NCBI GenBank assembly: GCA_023376005.1
Contig: CM042152.1
Span: forward strand, 76,624,012-76,688,011
From: Doryteuthis pealeii
Taxonomy: Eukaryota; Mollusca; Cephalopoda; Myopsida; Loliginidae
Reading direction: 5' to 3'
Length of the DNA stretch: 64,000 nt
This document shows positions 23,901 to 30,096 of this stretch, one piece after another; within the stretch, counting starts at the first letter, position 1; the number at the start of each line of letters is the position of its first letter. Made by a program: the position numbers and the translations under genes. The notes beneath the pieces were generated by a model. It worked only from the letters and a program-made list of their open reading frames with translations. It did no database searches and was not told the DNA's origin.

Positions 23901-24461
23901 ATTAATTATTGAATCTATTATTGAGACAGTTGTTTGTGTTAGTATTGCAATGTATAATTTCAATTAAACTTAGTTTTAAAAAATATTTTTCAACATTAAA
24001 TGTAGAGTAATTTGGGTTTTTTATTGTTTATTTTTTTAAGCCATACGTAATTAAAAACAACCTTAATCCCCTAAAACCGTAACCCAATTCGCAAAATGTT
24101 CATTCATAGACTGTAAAAACTGTCATAGGGGATCACCAAAAAACTTTCCGACCTAAATCAGAAGTCAGCCGACTTTTGTTTTGTTTTTATTTTTGTTGTT
24201 GTTTTTTTTTTGTTGTTTGTTGGTCTTTGTTTTGTTTTTGTTTTTTGTTGTTTTTTTTTGGGGGGGGGGTCTAAACAAAAAACATAACAAGTTATTGTAA
24301 AGCACATTTCCTAAAATTTGATATTGACTGAAGAAAACATAACGTCTAAATAAATGTAGTTTAATTCATTCAATAAAAAAGTCTAAAAAAGAAAATCGAC
24401 CTCTCACCTCCTTAAGAAATGCTTCAAATTGTTCCTCGAATTTTAGACCTGATCGAGCCAT
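2691..24461 (-). CDS. CEP162: CEP162-like centrosomal/ciliary protein, 16 N-terminal exons (3' part off window)
   Basis: Sixteen exons with AG/GT borders join in one open frame of 582 codons. Seen: an N-terminal acidic motif KFEEQFEAFLKE, then LWWLNTDDESD, GTLSKDSLED, DTLEEIMDKQKFFS, GTLDYGLLNQQL and EEMEDLHIALQNID. They occur in the same order as similar blocks I recall in vertebrate CEP162 (KIAA1009/QN1): EEFEQFMKE, PWWITEDD, LEEQEEKEQFF, SIDYSRLNKEL, DIEALHQAYHHVD. CEP162 is known as a microtubule-binding protein of centriole distal ends that helps assemble the ciliary transition zone with CEP290. The visible part is acidic and low in complexity, as expected for the N-terminal half. The long C-terminal coiled-coil region, roughly 800 residues in vertebrates, should lie left of base 1. 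The start codon has A at -3 and G at +4. All exon phases match, so the gene looks intact. Identity is inferred from motif order, not from a search. Confidence 0.82.
3178..3472 (+). mobile_element. Truncated copy of the 23.7-kb hAT-like MITE
   Basis: Closely matches the right part of the element at 23713-24170 and ends with the same terminus 'tcagaagtcagcc'. The left inverted repeat is absent. Confidence 0.65.
3709..3852 (-). CDS. CEP162: CEP162 exon 15
   Basis: 144 bases between tttttgtag and gtaagaat. Basic Ser/Lys-rich sequence that includes LPSSGYGQRSLATTKTKSKR, which may be a microtubule-binding type linker (inference from charge only). Confidence 0.72.
3853..5741. other. CEP162 intron 14, mostly unrecognised
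   Basis: AT-rich, with TG/TA-rich blocks near 4060-4350. At 5169-5225 'caggcatatcaaacatgtg..gcggccc' resembles the end of a hAT-type DNA transposon, at low confidence. No other feature is evident. Confidence 0.3.
5742..5811 (-). CDS. CEP162: CEP162 exon 14
   Basis: 70 bases between ttttgtag and gtaagaaa, encoding DLIQTKPKFQQIDPVHPIQP and a Lys-rich end. Confidence 0.7.
5812..7070. other. CEP162 intron 13, left part, with a higher-GC block
   Basis: Around 6425-6680 base composition rises and CpG appears. 'ttcctaaacttaag' is duplicated at about 6310 and 6360. On the minus strand an AATAAA lies at about 6250. It may be an antisense retroelement 3' part; no protein family was recognised in either frame. 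Confidence 0.3.
7079..7255 (+). pseudogene. Tc1/mariner-type transposase relic, catalytic block in duplicate
   Basis: Two consecutive fragments read HCEDDDRFMEYLIFSVES and CEDEDGFMEHLIFSDEST. FSDEST is the block with the first catalytic Asp of Tc1/mariner DDE transposases. In the first copy this Asp is Val. Frames are broken between the copies. The sequence that follows matches the one after the 61.9-kb relic. Confidence 0.6.
7377..7507 (-). CDS. CEP162: CEP162 exon 13
   Basis: 131 bases between aaactag and gtaagtac. Encodes a Ser/Pro/Val-rich linker starting DPCLSLSSSLEQPTPVVV. It lies next to a transposase relic, but its phase fits exons 12 and 14. Confidence 0.7.
7723..8030 (+). repeat. 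Dispersed ~300-bp repeat (possible solo LTR)
   Basis: Same sequence as 19311-19610, from 'agttccaatta' to 'caataaag/cttcaatag'. CCAAT-like and AATAAA motifs are present, but short terminal repeats and a target-site duplication were not resolved. Confidence 0.5.
8107..8370 (+). mobile_element. tRNA-derived SINE, family A
   Basis: Has a head with the Pol III A-box ('gtgtattgattatcatcatagg'), then 'taatacccttggga', 'gggtaaatagtag', 'ctttaaccttgg' and a tail 'cctactcgtatgga' followed by TA repeats. Confidence 0.75.
8985..9785. repeat. Cluster of G-tract/telomere-like repeats in both orientations
   Basis: 'gccctaagttg..' to 'gaggcaggaggccgggacgg' occurs at 9119-9285 and 9630-9785, with an inverted piece at 9380-9480. 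Between them sit 'ttttgtaataaa' and GGGTTAGGGTTAG tracts. A further copy is at 22737-22855. Confidence 0.55.
9790..10125 (-). mobile_element. tRNA-headed SINE, family C
   Basis: On the minus strand the head has an A-box-like 'acctagtagataaaggag' and a B-box GGTTCAATCCTGG. The tail is 'cctgaagaaggccggagggc' then 'ggctgaaacgctg' and 'aatgaagatgaggacaatag'. The same tail ends the copies at 22.9 and 27.3 kb. Confidence 0.65.
10135..10471 (-). mobile_element. Segment of the 1.07-kb TIR element, abutting a Helitron-like end
   Basis: 10135-10400 resembles, in reverse, 33910-34110 and 51095-51330. It is followed by a plus-strand stem GTGACCC-AAC-GGGTCAC (10444-10460) and CTAG at 10468-10471 before T: a Helitron-like 3' end. 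Confidence 0.5.
10472..10504. repeat. (TA)n microsatellite
   Basis: Begins immediately after CTAG of the Helitron-like end. Confidence 0.9.
10640..10770 (-). mobile_element. SINE family A, partial
   Basis: Reverse-complement match to the 'ccttggt..gcaacc' body and 'gcatcctgct' tail. The head is missing, and a (TAG)n run precedes it. Confidence 0.6.
10772..11808. other. CEP162 intron 12, unrecognised part
   Basis: No named repeat or exon is seen. Nearly the same phrase 'ctcatcaagtac' occurs at 11165 and 11700. Confidence 0.25.
11809..11892 (-). CDS. CEP162: CEP162 exon 12
   Basis: 84 bases between ttaacag and gtatgttc, encoding LDISKLTINDLFKN and a Ser/Thr/Pro tail. Phases 1 to 1 agree with exons 11 and 13. 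Confidence 0.73.
11893..12880. other. CEP162 intron 11, left part
   Basis: 'atttaatg.caaagccat.cttgtagaag' is repeated at 12040 and 12352, and a short family A SINE-like piece ('tttcccaagggtatta') lies at 12430. Otherwise nothing. Confidence 0.3.
12881..13265. mobile_element. Two family C SINE tails in opposite orientations
   Basis: 12885-13035 is a minus tail and 13063-13235 a plus tail ('ggccagggggcacatg..ctgaaatgctc', 'aagataagaacaacagttc'). A TA array at 13161-13197 interrupts the latter and duplicates its last bases. Confidence 0.55.
13330..13578 (-). CDS. CEP162: CEP162 exon 11 (longest visible)
   Basis: 249 bases between ttgtctag and gtaagatc. Contains EEMEDLHIALQNID, close to the DIEALHQAYHHVD block of vertebrate CEP162, then a long Gln/Glu-rich acidic stretch likely to be disordered or helical. 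Confidence 0.8.
13980..14112 (-). repeat. 5S rRNA-like segment (5S-derived SINE head or pseudogene)
   Basis: On the minus strand it reads TGGTTCCCGCTAGATC, ACCAAAGTTAAGCAGAGAT, CAATACTTAACTGGGTGACC. This follows 5S rRNA through the A-box region (AGTTAAGCA) and C-box (GGGTGACC). It is too diverged for a functional 5S gene. Confidence 0.65.
14441..14581 (-). CDS. CEP162: CEP162 exon 10
   Basis: 141 bases between tttctag and gtaggaga. Begins SLMDSMGSSLNTTGTSIQ and ends DTGSVLTQK; a Ser/Thr-rich linker without a recognised domain. Confidence 0.75.
14686..14725 (-). CDS. CEP162: CEP162 exon 9 (40 bases)
   Basis: Encodes TPPTQQKPSLLSK between ttttcag and gtaaatta. Very short, but both splice sites and the phase agree with its neighbours. 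Confidence 0.7.
14888..14927. repeat. (TA)n(TG)n microsatellite
   Basis: Compound dinucleotide array in CEP162 intron 8. Confidence 0.9.
14931..15075 (-). pseudogene. LINE reverse-transcriptase C-terminal fragment
   Basis: Minus strand reads NKSWKQHPTK and matches the fragment at 40440-40560. This phrase is typical of the end of a common invertebrate LINE reverse transcriptase. It stops short of CEP162 exon 8. Confidence 0.6.
15133..15285 (-). CDS. CEP162: CEP162 exon 8
   Basis: 153 bases (51 codons, phase 0 to 0) between atgtcag and gtttgtcg. It begins ELEQNASGTLDYGLLNQQL, matching vertebrate SIDYSRLNKEL. The donor GTTTGT is weaker than most in this gene. Confidence 0.8.
15370..15616 (-). 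mobile_element. tRNA-derived SINE, family B
   Basis: Minus-strand head 'tagctcagttggtaaagcatt' (A-box) and B-box-like 'ggttcaatatc', then 'tctgtgcggtaaactgg' and 'ctagtgctagtgag'. Same family as 19921, 29779, 30097 and 53687. Confidence 0.75.
15733..15830 (+). repeat. 5S rRNA-like segment, plus orientation
   Basis: GACCAAAGTTAAGCAGTGAT then TTCAATACCTGATTAGGTGACC and 'gtaggtattataagc', the 3' two thirds of 5S rRNA. Opposite in orientation to 13980-14112. Confidence 0.65.
16105..16208 (-). CDS. CEP162: CEP162 exon 7
   Basis: 104 bases between ttgatag and gtaagtaa. It ends with DTLEEIMDKQKFFS, which together with exon 8 aligns with the vertebrate block LEEQEEKEQFFARLEKG. This is the best conserved part of the visible protein. 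Confidence 0.82.
16520..16745. repeat. Complex minisatellite 'GGATTAACACCAGAAAGA'
   Basis: At least six copies of 'ggattaacaccaga', spaced by variants 'cgccggacttatat' and 'tgacagactgt'; a higher-order pattern appears twice. It lies in the intron between exons 6 and 7. Confidence 0.8.
16893..16990 (-). CDS. CEP162: CEP162 exon 6 with short poly-Ala tract
   Basis: 98 bases between ttatccag and gtaaaaaa. Five GCT codons in a row make a polyalanine stretch inside a Ser/Thr/Gln-rich linker, so a small coding triplet repeat could vary in length. Confidence 0.72.
17041..17570. other. CEP162 intron 5, pyrimidine-rich
   Basis: Several (CTTT)n tracts around 17150-17300 and a long T run at 17522-17541 just after exon 5's donor. 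Nothing else is seen. Confidence 0.35.
17571..17613 (-). CDS. CEP162: CEP162 exon 5 (43-base microexon-like)
   Basis: 43 bases between ttttttag and gtaagtta, encoding SEKSEEDSEGKRN plus split codons on both sides. It is kept because both phases agree with exons 4 and 6. Confidence 0.7.
17746..17812 (-). CDS. CEP162: CEP162 exon 4
   Basis: 67 bases between ttttccag and gtaaataa. Encodes LSTNPKGIRRFEGTLSKDSL followed by ED; the GTLSKDSLED part resembles GTSLLSTDSLE of vertebrate CEP162. Confidence 0.75.
17813..18661. other. CEP162 intron 3, left part
   Basis: 18030-18550 is less AT-rich and has a 78-codon open frame, RSRQKDLMEDTKTQYKRREL, that I do not recognise. It is probably chance or a relic. 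No splice or repeat signature is evident. Confidence 0.25.
18662..18901. mobile_element. 240-bp palindromic MITE with ~95-bp terminal inverted repeats
   Basis: Starts GGACCATATGACCTTTATGC, and the right end is its near-perfect reverse complement. Flanks AAAACTCA / AAAACTGA look like an 8-bp target-site duplication with one change, as in hAT elements. The centre contains CCCTAACCCTAACCCC. Confidence 0.8.
19008..19159 (-). CDS. CEP162: CEP162 exon 3
   Basis: 152 bases between acceptor ttttaaag and donor gtacgtag. Encodes a basic, Asn/Lys/Ser-rich linker beginning with the split Gly codon shared with exon 2 and ending RYARSGD. No domain is seen. Confidence 0.75.
19311..19610 (+). repeat. Second copy of the ~300-bp repeat at 7.7 kb
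   Basis: Collinear with 7723-8030, including 'agccaatcag.a.tcaaggaatgg' and 'ttgttcaaaccaa.agtagac'. Confidence 0.55.
19620..19918 (+). mobile_element. SINE family A preceded by a 5S-like fragment
   Basis: 19625-19663 reads 'tcaccaaagttaaacag', again 5S-like. 19686-19918 is a family A SINE with head 'gtgtaatggttatcatcatagg'. Confidence 0.65.
19921..20140 (-). mobile_element. SINE family B
   Basis: Reverse-complement match to 29779-29978, with head 'tagctcagttggtagagca'. It sits tail-to-tail with the preceding family A SINE. Confidence 0.7.
20336..20930 (-). mobile_element. CCAA-tailed retroposon-like repeat, near full length
   Basis: On the minus strand it runs from 'ctgtagaatacaccatctgc' through 'gatgttaaactgcatctagtg', 'gggtctcatctgtgggct' and 'ataacccaacaagggttgac' to a (CCAA)n-type tail. 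Same family as 42.6, 49.3, 49.6, 53.3, 55.3, 57.4 and 58.4 kb. Confidence 0.65.
20983..21085 (-). CDS. CEP162: CEP162 exon 2
   Basis: Acceptor tttcag and donor gtaatttg bound 103 bases in phase 0 to 1. The exon contains the LWWLNTDDESD block, equivalent to the PWWITEDD block of vertebrate CEP162, the most diagnostic N-terminal motif. Confidence 0.8.
21086..22108. other. CEP162 intron 1, with SINE A tail piece
   Basis: 21880-21970 holds a family A 3' tail ('gaattcaaaccagttgtac..catcctgctcatgatg'). A 113-codon open frame at 21425 has no recognised homology and spans SINE-like sequence, so it is not called a gene. Confidence 0.35.
22109..22301. mobile_element. Tc1/mariner-like MITE
   Basis: Ends CAGGGTGGTTAAAAAGTC and GACTTTTGGATCACCCTA are ~28-bp inverted repeats flanked by TA on both sides, as expected for TA-targeting elements. 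Confidence 0.7.
22449..22545 (+). mobile_element. SINE family A tail
   Basis: 'gaaaactctgaattcaaacc' to 'tcctgctcatggg'; the head is missing. Confidence 0.55.
22611..22712. repeat. 30-bp minisatellite, about 3.5 units
   Basis: Unit 'aaattacgataaataaacaa' + 'gaattacgac', nearly identical between copies. Confidence 0.85.
22737..22855. repeat. Copy of the 9.1-kb repeat
   Basis: From 'gccctaagttggttg' to 'gaccgggacgcacttcct'. Confidence 0.5.
22940..23315 (-). mobile_element. SINE family C copy
   Basis: Minus strand: 'acctaattgattaaaaatc', a degenerate B-box, then the shared tail 'cacctgaagatgattgggga'. More diverged than the 9.8-kb copy. Confidence 0.5.
23713..24170. mobile_element. hAT-like MITE with perfect 8-bp TSD
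   Basis: Terminal repeats GGCTGACTTCTGATTTAGG and CCTAAATCAGAAGTCAGCC continue inward through 'gaaagttttttggtgat'. GACTTTTG flanks it on both sides (23705-23712, 24171-24178). It lies in intron 1, about 240 bases from CEP162 exon 1. Confidence 0.85.
24408..24461 (-). CDS. CEP162: CEP162 exon 1 (start codon)
   Basis: Codes MARSGLKFEEQFEAFLKE, 18 codons, ending in phase 0 at GAG|gtgagag. The ATG context is AAACATGGCT, a good initiation context. The short E/F-rich helix matches the extreme N-terminus of CEP162. The true 5' end of the transcript is not visible. Confidence 0.8.
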
Positions 24462-25380
24462 GTTTTAACTGCAAAGTGTTTTTATCTTTTCTTCTTTTTC
24501 TTACTAAGCCAAAAAAAAAAATTATTTCCTTTGTTTTTGGCTTTTATTTTGGTTTCCTAAAGTGAAAGTCCTATTCAAAGTTTACATTCAAAAACATCTC
24601 AAAGCAAGCCGTTAGTCTGCAAATGACCGAACAAATTAATAGTTCTTCGAACTGCTTTCCATATTTTGTTATTTCTGGTTACTTTTGATATTCAATAAAG
24701 ATATAAACAGACAACTACTTAGAAAACGAGCGATTGTGTTTGTTGCCATTGAAACCTAGTCGGCAAATTTTCCGCCATTGTAAAAACATGTTTTGACAAC
24801 ACACGGGCCGCTTACGATAAAAGCAAAAGAAAATGCAGTTAAGGCCAAAATCTCATTTTTAATATAAATTTTCTTTGTAAAAAAAAGTTATGAAATCTAT
24901 TTTTTCCGGTATTAAAAATCAGTAACTAAATATCTACAATATTACAATTTTAATTTTTGCCGTATGATGCGAAATTAAATTTTATTTATTAACGATATAA
25001 GCGATGTTTTCGCTTTCTTTGAAAAGCTAGTATCAACTTGTAAAAGTATACAACTTATTCATGATCTTTGAAATATGATTTCAAACTTATGAAAAGAATT
25101 AGCTTTTCTTGGTGTTTATTCTTCTGCGCACATTTTTAAATATCATGTATTGTTCTTGATGATCTCCATAGTAGTTGAAGACGCATCGATTTTTTTTTCT
25201 GGTTACCCTTTGGAAAACCACCATTTGATTTGTATACTTGTCTGAAGAGATGGTCCCAAGTTGAATGTGGTGGTTTATTTACTAAGCTTAACTTAGATGT
25301 GGCACAAGTCCAGGCGCCGAATGTGGTGGTAGGCTAATGTCACACACATTATCTTGTTTTTAAATCATAAAGAAAACGTG
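24462..25380. other. Presumed CEP162 5' flank
   Basis: Contains the start-proximal AT-rich sequence, the X-box-like site and, from about 25180, a low-copy segment with a repeated 'gaatgtggtggt' phrase. No TATA box or CpG island is evident. No exon seen. Confidence 0.3.
24742..24755 (-). promoter_or_regulatory. X-box-like RFX site upstream of CEP162
   Basis: GTTGCCATTGAAAC matches the palindromic RFX X-box GTTGCCATGGCAAC at 12 of 14 positions. It lies about 280 bases upstream of the CEP162 ATG. RFX factors are the known common activators of ciliary genes, so the location suits this gene. A CCGCCATTGT (YY1-like) motif follows about 15 bases further right. Activity is not shown. Confidence 0.45.
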
Positions 25381-25484
25381 CAACAATATATTAAAGATTT
25401 TTTTTGTTAAAATTGCAAATCGTCGTCAAAATTAAAACGGAAAAGTTTAGCTTGGCCATAGATTTTAATGAATATAATCGAGGG

Positions 25485-26495
25485 ACTGGCAAACGGAGCC
25501 TAAAAAGCGTTACCAAAAATCAGGAAATTATCGGATTTTAATGAAATTTTCAGTGTTTATGTATCAATAAATGATCTTTATAATGCATTATTTATTTTAT
25601 TTCAAAACTTTCTCATTTTTTTCAGGTCGCTTAATTTTGACCCCCTTATGTTGGGGGCGTAAAATGTTTTGCAAGTTGATCATTTTTTATACTAATTACA
25701 GTATAAATAAAGAGATAAAAGACCGAAGTTATGAATAGAAACAAAAAAAAAATTTTACGGTTGCTTTTCTATGAGAAAATAAGTACCGAAAATCGAAAAA
25801 TAAAATGTAAAAAATAATAAATAATTAATTTTTGGGATTTCTTTTTTACTCATTTCGATAATTATTCAATTGGCTATTATTTTATAAAAAAAAATTATAC
25901 ATCAATGTTTTTTCTACTTAAAAAGGGGAGGGGGTACATTTTCAATCGAGTTTTTCTTCAAACCTTATTACTTTTGGCGCCTAAAATAAGTTTTGTATTA
26001 AGTAGATATTTATTTTTAGAATCTAAAAATATAAGATTTTAAACTGAACGTCAGGCTTTTCATATTTTAAATGAATTTTATATATTCATTTTTCATAGCA
26101 AAAATACTAAATTAAAGTTTTGAAAGAAAATAACTAATGCATTACAAATTCATTAATTATTAAATCAATACTGAAAATTTCATTAAAATCGGATAATTAC
26201 CTGATTTTTGGTAAATTTTTTTGCAAACGCGAATGTTACAGTAAAATTGTAAACAAGCACTTAAAAACATCGAAAACGAGGCTGACTGGCCGATATCGTC
26301 GAAATTGACCAAAGCAAATACTTTTAAATCTATTAAAAATAAACTGCATATGTAATGATATTTTCTTTTTTTAATTATGGTTATTATGTTACTACTTATC
26401 GATTTAGACAAAGTTTGACCTTAAATAATAGATTTAATTATTTCTAATTCGCTTTTAAAATTCCTAGCAGACGACAAAATCGCCTATCCCTAATA
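25485..26495 (-). mobile_element. 1-kb TIR element, copy in reverse orientation
   Basis: Runs opposite to 33868-34908: 'taccaaaaatcagg.aattatc', 'aaagaccgaagttatgaatag', 'gataattattcaattggcta', 'ctgaaaatttcattaaaatc', 'taatgatat..'. The terminal ends are less clear. Confidence 0.6.
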
Positions 26496-26500
26496 ATCCA

Positions 26501-26869
26501 TTACTAAGGACACGATTTATGTTATTTTTAACTTAAATTTTAACTGTTAGTTGTGTTTAAGGGGGAAAATAGATAAAATAAAACAGATGAATGATAAGAC
26601 TAGTCAGAATTAATAAACACGTAAAAACAATAAACGTACTTTCTATTTCAATATTACAGGCGACGCGTGCTTTTCTTAAGTATGGTGACCAAAAGTGTAA
26701 TAATCCGTGTTTTTTATGTTCATAAATTCTCGGAAAATATTTATCTCCCTTAAAAATCAGTTCTCTTGCGACCCTCTGTAGGAAAATAACGTCCAATAAA
26801 AACCGGTTAAAAACACAACTAACGGTTAAAATTTAAGTTAAAAATAACATAAATCCTGTCCTTAGTAAT
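26501..26869. mobile_element. MITE with ~58-bp terminal inverted repeats
   Basis: TTACTAAGGACACGATTTAT and ATAAATCCTGTCCTTAGTAA; the pairing continues through 'ttaacttaaattttaac'. Confidence 0.75.
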
Positions 26870-27345
26870 AATTAAATTCATTAAAATCTATGCCGAAGCC
26901 AAATTTTTCCGTTTTAATTTTGACGACGATTTGCAATTTTAACCTTTTTTTATTATTTTCTTTTAATAACGATACTTCCCTTTTTTTTTTTTTTTTTTTT
27001 TTCAATTTTTGTTACTTCATTGAAAAACACATTATCTTTCATTTTTTCCAGCAGCCAACCATAACAAATTTTGAAATGTTATTCAGTTGTTTGAACTTTA
27101 TTTATAGATGGATTTTTTTAAATCATTATTATTGTTACTTTACTAGTTGTAGTAAATCAAACAGCAGGTTGGAACATTCTTATATTACGTCATCACATAC
27201 ACGCCACCATATTCCACTTAGGACCATCTTTTAGAGAAGTGCTTTTTTATCTTTTTTTTTTAATAAAACATTATAATTATGTTTTTCGATCAGTTTTTCT
27301 TTAATCTTAGTTTCTGTTGCCTTTGATCGTAACTCGGTTCATCTT

Positions 27346-27655
27346 GGTCAGCTCACGTTGTGTAATGGTTTGTAATCTGGATTAGCAAAGAATTGTTAGT
27401 GAGTTCAGTTCTCACTGGGTGTCCTATACATTTGTCACAACTAAGCTAAACTTAAAAATTCCCAAGTCGTCATTCTATGACCATTAGTAAAACAATGTAT
27501 ATCTATTATAATACATGCTAATGTCAGTGAGTCAGTGTATCACATTTTTTCAAGAAACACCTGAAGAAGGCTGGAGAGCACATCGGCCAAAACGTTGTTT
27601 ATATACCAATAAAAACGAGAACAACAGTCCGAAAAATTAAAATAATCCGCATTTT
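27346..27655 (+). mobile_element. SINE family C, plus orientation
   Basis: Head 'cagctcacgttgtgtaatgg' with B-box-like 'gagttcagttctcactggg'. Tail 'cacctgaagaaggctggaga', 'cggccaaaacgttg', 'aaaacgagaacaacagtccg'. Confidence 0.65.
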
Positions 27656-27867
27656 TTCAACTTTACTCCTAGAGGCCGTAACCCAACATATCATACCATT
27701 GTGGGATCGGACTGACTTCGTGAGCAAATTAAAAACATTCCGAGCCGAATTCGAATCTGCAATCCTGAAAATTTGGATTCCCAAGTTTTAAATACTGCAT
27801 TTTTTTTTTTTTTTTAATGCAAGAAGTGTCATTGTTGGACGGAAGGACTAATTACGAATTCATCGCA

Positions 27868-29297
27868 AGAACTATAGGCTACAGTCCCAAGCCTATTATC
27901 GTTCAGTTGTGTCGGATGTAAAAAGTGGCCGAATAAATTGTCCTTTATTATTAAAATGATATCACCCCAAAATTCCAATTTTTTTTCGCACATAAGTTTC
28001 TTGCCTCAAGAATTAATAAAATAAGTTTTAAGTGATTAAAATACGTATAGAACGAAAATAGCTCCGAATTCAAATTAGCCAATGAGATTACAGATTTTAT
28101 CTGGAATGTAAACATCAGCTGATGTTCTGTGTTTATGAAATAAAAAAATATTTAATTTAGAATGACTCTCAAAACACCCAAAAAAACATTCCTAATAATA
28201 TGCTTTAGTAACTAAAGTAAACAATTTCTTCAGGAAAAATTTCAAATATAATTTTCAATTAAAGAACTGGCTTTAGAAAATCGGGGGGGGGGGAATGAAT
28301 AGTATTTCGTATACAGATATTAAAAATGCTTAGTTTATACTAGTATAGCTACTGGAAAAATATTTTTTAAAGTCCCAGACAAAAAAAAAAAAAAAAAAAA
28401 AAATGAATAGTATTTCGTATACAGATATTAAAAATGCTCATTTTTATACTAGCTACTGGCAAAATGAACCTAAAATGCGTATGACTTTAGCCCCCATACA
28501 GAAAATAATTTACCAAAAATCAGGGAATTATCGGATTTTAATGAAACTTTCAGTGTTTATTTATCAATGAACGATCTTTATAATGCATTATTTATTTTAT
28601 TTCAAAACTTTCTCATTTTTTTCAGGTCACTTAATTTTGACCCTACCTTATGTTGGGGGCGTAAATTGTTTTGCGAGTTGGTCATTTTCGATACTAATTA
28701 CAGTATAAATAAAGAGATAAAAGACCGAACTTATGAATAGAAACAACAAAAATTTACGCGATATGCGAAATACTATTATTTTTTTTTTTTCTAAAAAGCA
28801 AATTCGCTTATTACTCATTTTATTTACGTGACTTGTCACATGATGCGAAATACTATTATTTTTTTTTTTTCTAAAAAGCAAATTCGCTTATTACTCATTT
28901 TATTTACGTGACTTGTTGTCACATGATGCGAAATACTATTATTTTTATGCTTTTTGGAAGGTAAAATGCACATAAAACATTTTTTGTCGCTAACAACTGT
29001 TGCTTCTTCTTCGCTGGAGATGGCCATTTTGTTTACTTATATTTCGAACACACGATTCTCATTCGCTTATTCTGTTTTCGGAGCTACTCCATTTTGCTTC
29101 GTATTTTTTTACAAAGTAGTCCGTTTAAATTTTACTTTTCGCATAATATCAAGAAAGGCCACCGGATTGCGAAAACTTTTTATTAGCCTTTTTTGATTTT
29201 TAATTAATAATTACGCTAAAATTATTACCACTAATTGTTTAGCAACGTAATTCGAAAACTAAGCCCTTTTTGACGTCTGGGACTGTAGCCTACTACT
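27868..29297. mobile_element. Possible larger element with ~17-bp ends
   Basis: 'ataggctacagtccca' at 27871 and 'tgggactgtagcctac' at 29277 are inverted. Inside lie two direct copies of 'aatgaatagtatttcgtata' (28294, 28403), a piece of the 1-kb TIR element (28485-28757) and a tandem duplication. Confidence 0.4.
28758..28947. repeat. ~85-bp tandem duplication
   Basis: Unit from 'atgcgaaatactattatttt' to 'ttatttacgtgacttg' occurs twice plus the start of a third; units are nearly identical, so recent. Confidence 0.85.
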
Positions 29298-29778
29298 TTA
29301 ATTGCCGCCCGATATGGCGGCTTTTAAGATAGTTGGAAATAATTTCTGATGAAATAAATATCAGTCGAAAAATCCGTAAAACTTTTTTGGTTGAGTGAAT
29401 AAGATAAGAGAGGGGGGGGTATAAAAACTTTTTAAATATTATCAACATTTATTCTGTATCCTTCGAATGCAACAAACGAAACTAAATTACGAACTTTACA
29501 CGTATGTTCTGGTGGTGATTAATGGTATTTTACTTGAAGATTTGTGGTATTTGATTGAAAAGATGGCCTCCAAGAAGAAAGTGGATTGTGGTAGTGTATG
29601 TGCTGACGTCACATAGGAATGTTCTGATCTAACGGTTCTGCTGACATTTGTTTATAAATAATATGGTGGACTGCAGAAAAATGTATTTCTCTTTCAGTGA
29701 ACTAAAAACAAAAAAACAAAGGTTAAATAAACAGTGTCAAGGTAAAATAAATAAATAAAATGCTTTAGGGGATATATG

Positions 29779-29978
29779 ACCGGTTTAGCTCAGTCTGTAG
29801 AGCGTTCGGGTTCGATACCGGCCCTCGCCAACTCAGCGTATGAGTAGCACAGGGATCTGTGCGGTAAAGTGAGAACTGGTGGTAGGTGTGGTGTTCCACC
29901 TCAAACGCCAAAACAATAAGAGGATAGACTCACTCGCTGTCTGGCTAATACCGATTTTAGGCCACCCCAGTGACTTTA
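29779..29978 (+). mobile_element. SINE family B, plus orientation
   Basis: 'ccggtttagctcagtctgta' (A-box) and GGGTTCGATACCGGCC (B-box) with the anticodon part deleted, then 'tctgtgcggtaaagtgag', 'ctgtctggctaataccgat'. Confidence 0.8.
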
Positions 29979-30096
29979 CTTATTTATTGAAATAATTTTA
30001 ACAAAAACTGTCTGGTTAGAATATTCCTGTGTGATATCAGTAGAGAGCATTACTATATTCCACTTAGGACCATCTCTTCAAACAAGTAACATCGTC

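Larger units (their letters stand above)
25406..26942. mobile_element. Outer inverted-repeat structure enclosing two other elements
   Basis: About 65-bp arms, 25406-25473 and 26876-26942 ('aaattgcaaatcgtcgtc' and 'gacgacgatttgcaattt', plus 'atagattttaatgaat'), bracket a 1-kb TIR-element copy and a 368-bp MITE. Confidence 0.65.

Noticed and set aside
29779..29830. Possible functional tRNA gene
   Set aside because: A- and B-boxes are present but the anticodon region is deleted, and the sequence continues into the SINE body shared by four other copies.
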